Origin: a virus
IMG/VR virus record: IMGVR_UViG_3300009314_000008
Span: 1-64,000 of that record
Strand: one strand, 5' to 3'
Length of the DNA: 64,000 nt
The notes under the pieces are model-generated. The model did no database searches and was not told the DNA's origin. It saw only the letters and a list, made by a program, of their open reading frames with translations. The position numbers and the translations under genes were made by a program. Of the stretch, positions 25,496-35,682 are shown piece by piece (the stretch's first letter is position 1; every line of letters begins with the position of its first letter).

Positions 25496-27211
25496 TTATT
25501 CTCCTTGTATATAGACACTATCACCATCATTGACGACAACTTCATTATTATTTCCTCGCGGTCTCGTGAAAACTATTTGGCTGGAATCCCTAACTGCCTG
25601 AATAAATTTCTGCACACCAGCCCGTATGATCATTTCCGCTACGATATTGCCACTATAGGCGGAACTTATCGTCCCTAACACTAATTCCCCGTCCACGACC
25701 ATCACTTCTTTTTTGTCCAGATAACTTCCCACGGATAACCCGTGCTCGCTTTTTATCCATCCATTACCTATATTAAAACCCTCACCTATAACATTCTCAA
25801 TATAACATCCATTTGCGGCCAAATATGTTCCGTTGATGTTATTATAAACTTCAATGTATGTATATGTTACGGAACATCCAGTATTGTCCTCTGTAATCGA
25901 TGCAACGGTGATAGTTGTCTCGTCTTCACCCTCGTCATAACCAACGGATATAACAGTATGTTCTCCATCGTCTGCACCCGCATCGGATAAAGTCAATTTC
26001 ATTCCCGCTTTCATTTTAGCAGTTTGGTCACCCGGGATAATAATATATTCATTATCTTTATCTGTTTCTACTCCTGTATGAGAAGCCGAGGTGATTGATT
26101 TAATAATGTTTACCCGGGTAGATTCTGCTTCTGTAGGGTCAATAATGTTTATTGTATTACCTTCTTCGAATCCTGAATAACTATTCATGTGTATAATCGT
26201 GTCAGTTAAGCCAATATCATTGAGGACATTCTCAATTTCCCCGATAACTTCAGATGATTGGGTAAAAGTCTCGTTCAATATATTGTCGGTGCTGATTTCT
26301 ATAAGATCAGTATCCTCGAAAGATATTTTATTATATTGATACTGATTAAATTCTTCTCCATCTGCAGATTCTATTGCATTGGACAATTCACCAGACTGTC
26401 TAAAGAGATAAAATGCTTTATTGGGCACGGCTGCTATGTTACCTTTGAGTTTACCCACAAAATTACTGGTTCTATTATATTCGCCATTGGCTATTATGGT
26501 ATTATAGAGAAGATCCCTTACCATCTCGTTGTCCCCAGCACCAACAATATCTATATTTCTAAGTCCTCGGAAATTCTCTCTAATGGATAGTTCAATCCCT
26601 GATTTTGACATCATATTTCGCGAATTTATAGAATTTCTTATTAAATTATAATATTCAGATACAGTATAATCGGATGTTCCGCTGGTCATTGCTTCGTGGA
26701 CGATTTTAACCAATTCTGCCGGAGCATCATCTACTTGTCCCAGTGTATTTTCTGCAATGCTCTCCCCTCTAGTATTTTTTACTCGAATATTCCCAATAGT
26801 GAAATAACCGTCAATCACGGTATAGACATTGGCATTCGTGGACAAAATAACATTATCAGTAAATTCAAATTCCTTATTTCCAGAATATAGTTTATTCCCC
26901 GCGGCTATTTCCCAAGAAATTGGTTCCGTAAAATATAATGTGATCATGCCCGTTGTTTCATTAGATTTTCCCTCTGTGACTAGAAAATTAGAGGCTAATC
27001 GCTTTATCTGATCAACCGTCATGTTTGAATAATTGGATAAATTTAGAGCATCTTTTTCTGTGTCAATCACATCGAGCGACATCTTGGTAGTTAAAATATA
27101 TACGAGAGGTACTATCAACAGCTCATAAATATTGCTGCCTTCTCGGATATCATAATTTTTTAAAGTTTCATCCTCTGCAAATGTCTCTCTTATAAATTCA
27201 ACAATATCCAT
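25496..27211 (-). CDS. Baseplate J-like wedge protein, 571 aa
   Basis: The order of features matches baseplate J/gp47 (Mu) and T4 gp6-type wedge proteins: an N-terminal segment MDIVEFIRETFAEDETLKNY, a helical LIVPLVYILTTKMS, then LASNFLVTEGKSNETTGMIT and a beta domain ending NTLGQVDDAPAELVKI. The helical middle includes YNLIRNSINSRNMMSKSGIE, LSIRENFRGLRNIDIVGAGD, followed by a long C-terminal beta region. It forms part of the hexameric baseplate. It is cotranscribed with the small baseplate gene upstream. Confidence 0.8.
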   Translation of the reverse strand: MDIVEFIRETFAEDETLKNYDIREGSNIYELLIVPLVYILTTKMSLDVIDTEKDALNLSNYSNMTVDQIKRLASNFLVTEGKSNETTGMITLYFTEPISWEIAAGNKLYSGNKEFEFTDNVILSTNANVYTVIDGYFTIGNIRVKNTRGESIAENTLGQVDDAPAELVKIVHEAMTSGTSDYTVSEYYNLIRNSINSRNMMSKSGIELSIRENFRGLRNIDIVGAGDNEMVRDLLYNTIIANGEYNRTSNFVGKLKGNIAAVPNKAFYLFRQSGELSNAIESADGEEFNQYQYNKISFEDTDLIEISTDNILNETFTQSSEVIGEIENVLNDIGLTDTIIHMNSYSGFEEGNTINIIDPTEAESTRVNIIKSITSASHTGVETDKDNEYIIIPGDQTAKMKAGMKLTLSDAGADDGEHTVISVGYDEGEDETTITVASITEDNTGCSVTYTYIEVYNNINGTYLAANGCYIENVIGEGFNIGNGWIKSEHGLSVGSYLDKKEVMVVDGELVLGTISSAYSGNIVAEMIIRAGVQKFIQAVRDSSQIVFTRPRGNNNEVVVNDGDSVYIQGE

Positions 27212-27219
27212 TATGTCTC

Positions 27220-27615
27220 CTATAATTCTAATTGTTGGACACCATCGAGGGTGACCAACTCAATACTCATATTCACCTGACCATTGGTGATAATTATGTC
27301 AAGATTTTTTAACTTTGCCCTTACAAATGTCTCAGTTGCCAGGAGTTCTTCATTTTCTTGTAACTTAAGCATTTTCTCTGAGGTTTTACTCAACGCTGAT
27401 ATAATGGTATTATGCATTAACCCAACATTTTTATTTGATAACTTTATGGTTTTATAGGCATCTAATAAGCCCCCACAATCACTTCCATATAATAATCTAC
27501 AAAACCTCTGTGACACAGAGACTTTACCGGTTGCCCGGGGACCATTGTTTATTATATCAAAACATGTTTCGGAATCCTGAGAACCTATATTGTCTAATAT
27601 TTTTAAGTCAATCAT
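27220..27615 (-). CDS. Small baseplate wedge-type protein, 131 aa
   Basis: Starts in an ATGA overlap with the upstream stop. Its size and position directly before baseplate J-like suit a gp46/W-like wedge component. The sequence RFCRLLYGSDCGGLLDAYKT is the kind of conserved core found in such proteins. The C-terminal strand VNMSIELVTLDGVQQLEL is beta-rich. Not recognised with certainty. Confidence 0.6.
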   Translation of the reverse strand: MIDLKILDNIGSQDSETCFDIINNGPRATGKVSVSQRFCRLLYGSDCGGLLDAYKTIKLSNKNVGLMHNTIISALSKTSEKMLKLQENEELLATETFVRAKLKNLDIIITNGQVNMSIELVTLDGVQQLEL

Positions 27616-29561
27616 GTAACCTCCGACATCATTCGAGACACTCCGGTAATTCTATTCAACTGTCTTTCGCCCTCATCCATTTTGATTTTAATGTCCGCTA
27701 CTTCTCTTACTAAGTCTGATCCTAATCCAACAATGTTCATCGCCGAGTCTATCGCTTGATTTACTGTCTTATCAAATGTTTCTTCTAACCTCTTGATAAT
27801 TTTACTGGCTGTTTTTTGTATAGACCTTAATAGATCCTTTGATATTTTTGGGTTGCCAAACGGGGGAATAATGCATTTTGCTATAATCATCCCTATTCCA
27901 CCACCAAATATTATAGCATTCCCCACACTTATTTTATTCAAAAAAATTTCAGCCTGCATAATCTTATTAAGCAGGGGCATTAAGCCCAGTTCCCGCAAAG
28001 AGCCAATAAGCCCATCGATATGAGGATCGGAATATCCCGTCAAATCCTTTATGCCCGTTTTTATCGATGTTAAATATGCTATTCTATCATCAATAAGTTG
28101 ATAGTAATAATCATAGGATGGTTGCCCCAACAGCATGTCCTTAACAATATGAAGCCCCAATCCAAGAATAAAATTGATAGTAAAGTTAGGTTCGTCACCA
28201 CCCCATTCAATATTATTCAGGATACTAACAGCCCTTGATAATTTTTCGGCATAATCTCTTTGTCCTTCTATTTTCTCCAAATCGTCAGCCACAATATTAT
28301 CAACATATCGCAATTTTCTGTAAATGTCATAATATTTTTTCCATGCTTGGATACGATCCCGCATATTCCGGATAGTACATTTATCCGGGATAAGGTTTTT
28401 TATGGCATTAGATTTATTCTTTATATTAGAAATAATATCTGCCCTCTCTTTTTCATGCTTTCCTATCGTTTCTTGATCAGTATAGTCGGGCATCAATTTG
28501 TTTAACTGCTGAAGAATTTCAACTCCAGACAATACTTGCGATTGGGCACCAAACACCGTTAAGTCTCTACAACTACCATTCAGTCCATCTACCCACTCAA
28601 GAATATTCGGGTCATTATCAAAGGTAAAGAATGGTGCTACTGCAGATTCACCCATATCCTTAAGCATTTTTTTTATATCTACCATTGATGATATAGATGG
28701 TGCTGTGACCGGTTCCTGATCATTAATCATTAATCGTACTTGTTCTGCAATCTTATCGGCATATATCACCATATCCCTTCCCGAATAATATCTCAATATC
28801 TCAAAATATGCTCTCAGGATACCAATAAACTCTCTTATAAGATAATTACCAGACGCATCTAACAGCGAGGAAAGATTATCGGACATAAATTTTTTTATAT
28901 CAATATCGGTTAATGCGGTTTTTATTGGCTTTTTTCTCTGTTTTTGGTATTCTTCGAGGTTTAATCCCTCTCCCAAAACTTCCTGTTCAAGTCTTTGTAC
29001 TATCACTTCTTTAATAATCTCTAAAACTTTGGAGCTTATCCCCGTAGATTCTAATGAGAGAATATCCTTGAGAGCTTGGGCTTTTTTTTTGGCTGATTTT
29101 AAATTCCCCAGGATTATACTGCTGTTTGAGGATAATATCATATTGTTGATAGCGGCTTTTATCTGTGGTCTGATATGATTACATATTTCTTCAAGTTTCT
29201 TATATGGTCCCTCCGACATTTTGGATTTATTTTCAATTAATCTCACGCGCGACTTAATCAAATTCAGTAGAGTTATCTCCCATGTGCATGATTCACGCAC
29301 TAAATTTGCTTGATATTGTGCAATATATAATGCCCACGACAATGGACTTATTGATCCGACAATATCATTAATTGCCTTTACAAATGCATCCCCAATATCG
29401 CCGAGATTCTCTATCGTATTCATTATCTCGCCAATGATTGGGCCTAGCCATAGCCCAAGAATCCCCAATCCAAGACTTACTATCCCAGATTTTTCTATCT
29501 GCTTTGATAGGTCTATAGCGTGTTTAAGATTAATAGCCTCTGATAGTGGGCAGTTCTGCAT
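27612..29561 (-). CDS. Large helical membrane-associated tail/virion protein, 649 aa
   Basis: Mostly alpha-helical with an N-terminal hydrophobic helix (IVSLGLGILGLWLGPIIGEI, about 30-49), another near residues 550-575 (AIIFGGGIGMIIAKCIIPPF), and long charged helical segments. The start MQNCPLSEA bears only a loose likeness to the shared leader and I do not count it. It sits between the sigma-like factor and the baseplate. Tail proteins with hydrophobic helices can be ejected with the tape measure to form a channel. That role is an inference. Confidence 0.55.
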   Translation of the reverse strand: MQNCPLSEAINLKHAIDLSKQIEKSGIVSLGLGILGLWLGPIIGEIMNTIENLGDIGDAFVKAINDIVGSISPLSWALYIAQYQANLVRESCTWEITLLNLIKSRVRLIENKSKMSEGPYKKLEEICNHIRPQIKAAINNMILSSNSSIILGNLKSAKKKAQALKDILSLESTGISSKVLEIIKEVIVQRLEQEVLGEGLNLEEYQKQRKKPIKTALTDIDIKKFMSDNLSSLLDASGNYLIREFIGILRAYFEILRYYSGRDMVIYADKIAEQVRLMINDQEPVTAPSISSMVDIKKMLKDMGESAVAPFFTFDNDPNILEWVDGLNGSCRDLTVFGAQSQVLSGVEILQQLNKLMPDYTDQETIGKHEKERADIISNIKNKSNAIKNLIPDKCTIRNMRDRIQAWKKYYDIYRKLRYVDNIVADDLEKIEGQRDYAEKLSRAVSILNNIEWGGDEPNFTINFILGLGLHIVKDMLLGQPSYDYYYQLIDDRIAYLTSIKTGIKDLTGYSDPHIDGLIGSLRELGLMPLLNKIMQAEIFLNKISVGNAIIFGGGIGMIIAKCIIPPFGNPKISKDLLRSIQKTASKIIKRLEETFDKTVNQAIDSAMNIVGLGSDLVREVADIKIKMDEGERQLNRITGVSRMMSEVT

Positions 29562-29562
29562 T

Positions 29563-30204
29563 TTATTTCAATTTCCTCATTACTGTAATAATGTTATCTT
29601 TTTTCCGCCTTATTGTAGATTCTGACACCCCTACCCGTTGAGCAATCTGCTCATTAGTTGACAATCTTGGATATCCGTGTATCCCATAAGTTAGTGCCAA
29701 TATTTTCTTTTCGTCAGAATTCTCAAGTTTATTATAAACCATATCCAAGAAGTTTTTTTCATTGAATGTGGGATCAAAAGCCATTGTGATATTGTCTGCA
29801 AAAGAGATATCTGATGTTAATTTTCTGCCAGTTTCCTCTGATAATCTTTTTATGTCGCCAATACCCATCTTTAATCTGTCAGCCATTTCCTCGTAGGTTG
29901 GCTTTCGTCCGACCTTCTCCTCAAAGGTAGCCACCTCGGATGTGAATTTGCCAAATTTCTGCGATCTTTCTTCAGGAATATATATAGGACTCGCTTCATT
30001 CACAAACCTATTCATCGATTTCATATAATTGCTCACATGGTTAGCCAATGGACCTTTTTGGGGATCAAAAGTATTGAGAGCTTCTCCGACTAATATTTCC
30101 GCCTGCAATCTTAACAGGTTTTTAGGTATTGTGCTCCCAGAAAATCTATTGACAGTTGAATTAATTAAAGGTTGATATTTCTTTAGGACATCATTATATT
30201 CCAT
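29563..30204 (-). CDS. Sigma-70-family RNA polymerase sigma factor, 213 aa
   Basis: Start at ATG 30204 (MEYNDVLKKYQ) with AAGGAGAT upstream. The sigma architecture is intact. Region 2 is YQPLINSTVNRF, ILVGEALNTFDPQKG and LANHVSNYMKSMNRF. Region 3 has the typical SEVATFEEKVGRKPTYEEMA followed by DRLKMGIGDIKRLSEET. Region 4 is LALTYGIHGYPRLSTNEQIA followed by QRVGVSESTIRRKKDNII, a helix-turn-helix. Sigma factors direct RNAP to promoters. The gene is buried in the baseplate operon. With the phage's own beta and beta' it would give the enzyme promoter specificity, or redirect host RNAP to late genes. Confidence 0.88.
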   Translation of the reverse strand: MEYNDVLKKYQPLINSTVNRFSGSTIPKNLLRLQAEILVGEALNTFDPQKGPLANHVSNYMKSMNRFVNEASPIYIPEERSQKFGKFTSEVATFEEKVGRKPTYEEMADRLKMGIGDIKRLSEETGRKLTSDISFADNITMAFDPTFNEKNFLDMVYNKLENSDEKKILALTYGIHGYPRLSTNEQIAQRVGVSESTIRRKKDNIITVMRKLK

Positions 30205-30205
30205 A

Positions 30206-32146
30206 TTATCTCCTTGGCAATATATCGTCTCCATATTCTTCTAGTAATTCCAGGATTTTATCTCGCCTCTCCGTTATAAATACCGTCCCATCTGGCACGA
30301 CAGTTGTTCCATGCTCTTCTAACGTTTTCACTTGATCTGTAACTTCTGATGCCATATCGGGTATAATTTTCTTATATTTCAATTCATATATACTCTTAGG
30401 GGTATTATCTCGTGTTATCAGTCCTCTTGAATACAAATATTCTCCAAATGTAATGATTTCTCGTTTACAATACCCATCTTTTTTAAATAAATCTTGATGA
30501 TTTGTTTTTATAGCATTAACGCTGTTTACTACCTCGGAGCCAGTTCTTTTTTCGCGTTTTCTCCTTTTTAGTAGTTTTAGATCATTCGAATGTTCTGTTA
30601 TGGGAATATAACCTATCATTCCCAAAATACCGGGAGAATATTCGCTTTCAACTACTTTGGCTGCAACCCCTTTAGAACCAGTAAGAATAGGATTGTAGCA
30701 ATAATCGTATATCTTATTAATATTTGTAAATACTTCCCTCTCCAGAAATGGATTGATCAAACCGATATCTGTCAGACTGGTTATTTTTCTGACATTAGTC
30801 ATCTCAATTTGTGTCCCGGTTTTTCCCGCAGACTGATCTATCATTATATTTACGCTGGATAATATTCCATAATAAACAGCATCCTGTGGTACATCATAGA
30901 CAATGCTCGGAAATCCCACTACTCCATAGGGGTGTAATTCTGGAAATGAACATTGCAGGATGTTCTGTGAATATCGTTTTTTCATAAATTCATAATCACA
31001 GAGGTTTTGCCAAACAATATTGCTTTGTTGTTCAGCAATTTCTTCAGGTTTTAGAATGTCTTCTCCAATTATTCTATTAAACAGATAACTCTTTATCTCA
31101 ATTGCTCCCCGTATCCCAAATTCATATTCTTCATCTGTCAGATTATACTTATTTTCCTTTAAATCCCCGGGCGATTCTCGACTGAAAAGATTATTATCGA
31201 ATATTTTATAGACATGGCGTAGTCGCGTTATGGGGGTGCTCCGGATATTGTCATTTAACAATTCTACATCATCACCGGCAATAAAGACATTACATTTGGG
31301 AGGAGCGACATTTAATATATCGGGCAGCAATACATATTTAGCCATCGATTTATCATTTGTTTGGATTTTTAGCCCAGACAGTATTTTCTCCACTCCCTTA
31401 TCATTATAGGCGGGACAACCAATGTTGATATAGCGGTATCCCACATGCATTAGTTTTCTCAAAATACCATCCAATGGTGTTTCATTGTTCAATATGACAT
31501 CCATATTGGTAGATTCCAGAAAGTTGGTCAACCCCTCCGCCCTATAAAATTCTTTAAACAAATCTTCATCAACATAAACATGATCGCGACTAATTTTCAG
31601 TCTCTTGTTGATATTTTTATAATAATATTCCCACGAATCCTTTAATAGGGATAAAACTTTATCAAAATAATCAACAACATTAAGTTTAACAGGATCTCCG
31701 AGATTAAATATCTGAAAAGCATTTTTTATAGCGTTGTTTATCACGGTTGTCCCCATATTTGCATCATCCATACCATAAAATTCATATGAACCAACTAATT
31801 GAAAAAAATTCTCGAACTCAAGAGCGGATAAATATTGAGATGGCAGATCGTTCAGATATTTATTCTGTCCAACGGCTAATATAGATCTCGTCCTAAGGTC
31901 TCTTTGCCTATTATAGGTAACACCCGTGGTTACACCGTCAAATAATAATCGGTAGACCTCTGAATCACAATCGTAATAGAATACCGTTATGATTGTACCG
32001 TCCTTGATCTCCGACAGTTTCCCCACTTGGGGCAAGGTAATTGTGGCTACACACAGATTATTCTCATGCATGGATATACTTATTTTCATCATTGGGACCT
32101 TTATTCCCTCCAAGTAGCAAACGGTATTCAGATCAACACCTCTCAT
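30206..32146 (-). CDS. Baseplate hub-type protein, 646 aa
   Basis: Start overlaps the previous stop by one base (TAATG). The N-terminal part is beta (VPMMKISISMHENNLCVATI), matching hub proteins of the gpD/gp27 kind that lie next to the tail tube initiator. The middle has alpha-helices (WEYYYKNINKRLKISRDHVY) and the C-terminal part has coiled or basic stretches (LLKRRKREKRTGSE) and a terminal helix. It is flanked by another baseplate gene and the sigma-like gene. It would form the central hub at the tail tip. The family is inferred from place and fold, not from a sure motif. Confidence 0.55.
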   Translation of the reverse strand: MRGVDLNTVCYLEGIKVPMMKISISMHENNLCVATITLPQVGKLSEIKDGTIITVFYYDCDSEVYRLLFDGVTTGVTYNRQRDLRTRSILAVGQNKYLNDLPSQYLSALEFENFFQLVGSYEFYGMDDANMGTTVINNAIKNAFQIFNLGDPVKLNVVDYFDKVLSLLKDSWEYYYKNINKRLKISRDHVYVDEDLFKEFYRAEGLTNFLESTNMDVILNNETPLDGILRKLMHVGYRYINIGCPAYNDKGVEKILSGLKIQTNDKSMAKYVLLPDILNVAPPKCNVFIAGDDVELLNDNIRSTPITRLRHVYKIFDNNLFSRESPGDLKENKYNLTDEEYEFGIRGAIEIKSYLFNRIIGEDILKPEEIAEQQSNIVWQNLCDYEFMKKRYSQNILQCSFPELHPYGVVGFPSIVYDVPQDAVYYGILSSVNIMIDQSAGKTGTQIEMTNVRKITSLTDIGLINPFLEREVFTNINKIYDYCYNPILTGSKGVAAKVVESEYSPGILGMIGYIPITEHSNDLKLLKRRKREKRTGSEVVNSVNAIKTNHQDLFKKDGYCKREIITFGEYLYSRGLITRDNTPKSIYELKYKKIIPDMASEVTDQVKTLEEHGTTVVPDGTVFITERRDKILELLEEYGDDILPRR

Positions 32147-33081
32147 TAATGCCCCCCCATGTCAGCATAATCACTTTTTACCAACATTCGTAGTTCTACT
32201 CTTGAGAATGTTTCCCCGGCCTTCACATTATCCGTTAAACTCATAATATAACCCGTGGCCACCCTGTTTTTATATACAATATGCACTTTCTGATCCCTAT
32301 ATAAATTCTTTACACTCCATTTTTCGCGATAATATTTATTAAATAGGTGCTTCCATGAATATTCAACACCTTCTACTATTACGCTCTCTTTTGTATCCGG
32401 TAATATTAAACCAAAAATATAGGTATCGGGATAACTCCCAAAACTAGTAATCCCCCCATATACACCTGTGAATTGATATTTTTCCAAGAAGTATTTATTG
32501 ATCGATTGTAGAGAGAACTCTCTCATTGGTTGTTCTTCTATGGGCTTATTACTCATAAATATAGATGCCTTATTATCCTCTCTTTGAACATTAGATATAT
32601 CAGCCTTATCAATATAATCTATTTCGCCAGCCAAGTTCTCCACCGGATTCCCCAAGGGAATCAGAGTAAACGAAAAATAAGATAAACCTGTATTGTTTGA
32701 CATGATAGACATATCAACCATATAACCATTTATCTGAATGCCTTTATATACGACTGATACATATGTATCCTTCCTTTGTGCAGACTTATCCTGAGACCCC
32801 AAACATACGCTGGCTCTCCAGAGGTTTTTATAATTCTCAATAAATTGCGTCTCCCATGTAGTATTTTTTGTGTCAATCACAATCCCACTAAATTTATATG
32901 GCTCTATGATCTTATTTTTAATGCCTATTTTATAATCATCATAATGATGATTGACCGCAATTTGTTCAGATCTTTTCTGGGTTACCGATGTTAATATAAA
33001 ATCAGATGAATTTGATCTACCCACCGATATTACTGCCCGCGGATAATTTCTTGTCTCTCCATCAGTGAATAATATTTCCAT
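32146..33081 (-). CDS. Baseplate/tail-tip protein, 311 aa
   Basis: Beta-rich protein directly after the tape measure gene, in the position of distal tail or hub-adaptor proteins. Visible landmarks are WETQFIENYKNLWRASVCLG, YMVDMSIMSNNTGLSYFSF (a gp53/DUF-like strand pattern) and YIFGLILPDTKESVIVEGVE. The octapeptide GSQDKSAQ comes from the 26-bp repeat. No enzymatic motif. Confidence 0.55.
   Translation of the reverse strand: MEILFTDGETRNYPRAVISVGRSNSSDFILTSVTQKRSEQIAVNHHYDDYKIGIKNKIIEPYKFSGIVIDTKNTTWETQFIENYKNLWRASVCLGSQDKSAQRKDTYVSVVYKGIQINGYMVDMSIMSNNTGLSYFSFTLIPLGNPVENLAGEIDYIDKADISNVQREDNKASIFMSNKPIEEQPMREFSLQSINKYFLEKYQFTGVYGGITSFGSYPDTYIFGLILPDTKESVIVEGVEYSWKHLFNKYYREKWSVKNLYRDQKVHIVYKNRVATGYIMSLTDNVKAGETFSRVELRMLVKSDYADMGGH
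32776..32801. repeat. 26-bp dispersed exact repeat, copy 2
   Basis: Partner of 10296-10321. Same phase, encoding GSQDKSAQ. Confidence 0.8.
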
Positions 33082-33084
33082 TAT

Positions 33085-35682
33085 TTATCCCTTCCATGCT
33101 CTGACTTCGGCTAATATTTCTCTGGTCGCCGTTTTATGTTGTTCGGCCGCTATCAATAAATTATTGAACAATGTTATAACATCCCCCCATTGCCCTTTGT
33201 AAATTCCAGAAACCTCTGTCATTCTATCTTTTTGATCAAGGTCTTTTTTGTCCAAAAATGCTTGAGCGCCTGTAATAGACCCATGGTGTGAGACCAACAA
33301 ACTATTAACATCATCAAATAGAGGATCTAGTGCCCCGGGAGAAACACTCTTATCAGTTAGTTTTATAAATTCTTTATGAACATCCGCTCTTATCTCATCC
33401 CATGGAAAGCTTTTTGTTTTTAGGTCAACAGCTATTTCGGTAAATAACCTTTGTCCTTCTGATGTTGACAACAGTTCTCTGGTTCGACTACTACCTCTCC
33501 TTGATAAATATTCTAAGTCTCCTGCCCATTTTCCATAGAGTCCACCAGGAGACTGTCCCATCAAACCTATGAAAGATGTATCAACATGGACGCCCTTTAT
33601 GTCAGCATACATGTGGACGGATCTCAAGAATGTCGCCATATCCTCATCGGTTATATCTTCTTGTTCCAAATACCCTAATTTTCCAAACAACATTGCTACA
33701 TCTACGTCTTCACCCTTGCGTCTTGCCTCCCCTATCGCACCCAATAAAGCTTCTGCATCCTTACTTTTTAGGATTCCTCCCATGTCATCATATTTCCCTG
33801 ATATCATCCCCTCTGAAAATCTTTCCAGAATTTTTGCTTGCCTGGTTACTTCTTTTTTTGTTCTCCATGGAGAAAACCAGTTTCCCTTATCTCGAACATA
33901 CCCCTGTTTATACAATTGCATAATAGTTTTTTTATTTGCTCGCCAGAAATCTTTATCGCCAAAACCAACCCTATCCATAACCTCATCAGCTAATCCTTCA
34001 TACTCTCCAGATTGAATCGCTGCAAACAGCATGCTCGCATAAGGCATATGACCCCCCACGCCTCCATATGTTAGATATTTTGGTGGCTTTTCTATCCCGT
34101 ATTTTTCCCTTAATTCAATATACATTTGTTCTGCTCTGCTTGGGTCACTTGCTAATATTGAGAACAATTCATTTTGGGGTCTTGTCACGTCCTCAATAAG
34201 ATTACTTATGGGGGTGAATATTACATCGTCTAACTCTTCCCATACAGTCTTTTCCCCTTTTCTATACTTTTTTAGTTCTAATGCAAGATTTTTATCGTAT
34301 TCTCCTTTATATAATTTCATTGAAGCATTGATCTGCCCCTGATTTAATCCCATATTCTCAAGAGTAAAGCGCATTGCATTAGTTCTTTCTTTACTATCAT
34401 CTGGATACATTTGGTCAACTATCATCCGCGCTTTGGTCAACGCCAGCGATGACATAATTTCCCCAGACCGGTTGGGTCCAATTTGTTCTAACAATCCGGG
34501 CATTCCTGTCTGTAGAGCAATATATTTATCCATAATATTGCCTCCCCGGAAATATTCTGCCGCTCTTTCAGATAGTCCTCCTACTCCTATCTGACCAGTT
34601 AAAAACTTATTTAAGACCTCCTCGTTTAAAGTTAATTCCCCGTCCTTATAGTCTGATAATGCAGCAAAATATATAGGATTTGACATAATTTCATTCAATC
34701 CCCAACTTTTTAATCCAGAAGTGTCCTTGTCTTGAACAATATTTAATGCCAATTCACCTCCGGTAGACATGGGTATACCGTAAGTGGAATATATTCTCCT
34801 CGCGGTGTCCTTGCTCCATGAGGTTAATTGTTGTGCAGATAATCCTGAGTATGCTGATGCTACATTAAGTCCCTTGATGTACCCTGCGGGATTGGATATT
34901 TGCATTGAACTAATATCGGACATTACCTGAGTTGCTTCTGTATAAGAAGTATGCATTGTCTGCATAATTTCTTTAACGCCCTCCAATAATTCTCTGTAAG
35001 ATCGCTTAAATGTTTCGACATCTCCTGTCTTTTTAAAATATCCTTGCTGGTCAGCCATTTTAAAGATATTATCGGCTTCATCTCGTTTAAACCCATACCC
35101 GCGGTGTGATGTGGTCATAAATCTGGACAATTCCGTTAATTGAGAGTCATCCCACCCAGTATAAGTAATCCGGTTTGAACTCTGTCCAGCTAGAATATTA
35201 TTCTTGCCGGATCTATCAAGAAAATTCCACCAATCATGCTTTCTGCCTATATATTTATCTATCAAAGGGCGCACCCCAAATGAATAAATTGCCCCGGGGA
35301 CAATTCCCATTGACCATGCGGCTATTTCGGCCCCCGTTGCTGCCAGATACTGACCTCTTTGTCCCCAATGCTTTGCTGCGTAGTATTCGGCTTCTCGCCG
35401 TGTCATATCCATATATTCTGGCTGAACTCCAGAGAGAGCCACAATATCTCGTGACCATAATGCTGGTCGATTAAACTGTTTGCTAAAGGTTTCCTGCATA
35501 AATGATCTTGGTGATTCGGAAGCTATATTCATCGCTTCTCTCATGGTGCCATGAATTTTAGTAGCTGATGTTGCCCCCATTCTCATGGCTTCTCCGCCGG
35601 AACGAATTAACAACTGTATATCTTTAGACAGTAATCCGAAGCCAGTTCTTAACTCTTTTACAACATCGTCCATATTTGCCAC
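33085..35682 (-). CDS. Tail tape measure protein, 865 aa
   Basis: This is the longest helical protein between the frameshifting chaperone genes and the baseplate, the invariant place of the tape measure in phages. It is mainly alpha-helical, with hydrophobic residues near 115-135 (YLAATGAEIAAWSMGIVPGA). At roughly 1.5 angstrom per residue the tail would be about 130 nm. The start is GTG, in TAGTG overlap with the upstream gene, with TTGGAGAT as SD. It sets tail length and is threaded through the tube and ejected with the DNA. Confidence 0.75.
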   Translation of the reverse strand: MANMDDVVKELRTGFGLLSKDIQLLIRSGGEAMRMGATSATKIHGTMREAMNIASESPRSFMQETFSKQFNRPALWSRDIVALSGVQPEYMDMTRREAEYYAAKHWGQRGQYLAATGAEIAAWSMGIVPGAIYSFGVRPLIDKYIGRKHDWWNFLDRSGKNNILAGQSSNRITYTGWDDSQLTELSRFMTTSHRGYGFKRDEADNIFKMADQQGYFKKTGDVETFKRSYRELLEGVKEIMQTMHTSYTEATQVMSDISSMQISNPAGYIKGLNVASAYSGLSAQQLTSWSKDTARRIYSTYGIPMSTGGELALNIVQDKDTSGLKSWGLNEIMSNPIYFAALSDYKDGELTLNEEVLNKFLTGQIGVGGLSERAAEYFRGGNIMDKYIALQTGMPGLLEQIGPNRSGEIMSSLALTKARMIVDQMYPDDSKERTNAMRFTLENMGLNQGQINASMKLYKGEYDKNLALELKKYRKGEKTVWEELDDVIFTPISNLIEDVTRPQNELFSILASDPSRAEQMYIELREKYGIEKPPKYLTYGGVGGHMPYASMLFAAIQSGEYEGLADEVMDRVGFGDKDFWRANKKTIMQLYKQGYVRDKGNWFSPWRTKKEVTRQAKILERFSEGMISGKYDDMGGILKSKDAEALLGAIGEARRKGEDVDVAMLFGKLGYLEQEDITDEDMATFLRSVHMYADIKGVHVDTSFIGLMGQSPGGLYGKWAGDLEYLSRRGSSRTRELLSTSEGQRLFTEIAVDLKTKSFPWDEIRADVHKEFIKLTDKSVSPGALDPLFDDVNSLLVSHHGSITGAQAFLDKKDLDQKDRMTEVSGIYKGQWGDVITLFNNLLIAAEQHKTATREILAEVRAWKG

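Noticed and set aside
27612-29561. N-terminal MQNCPLSEA as another copy of the shared leader
   Set aside because: Has CP but not the I-[IVL]-K-x-A part, and the spacing differs. Treated as coincidence.
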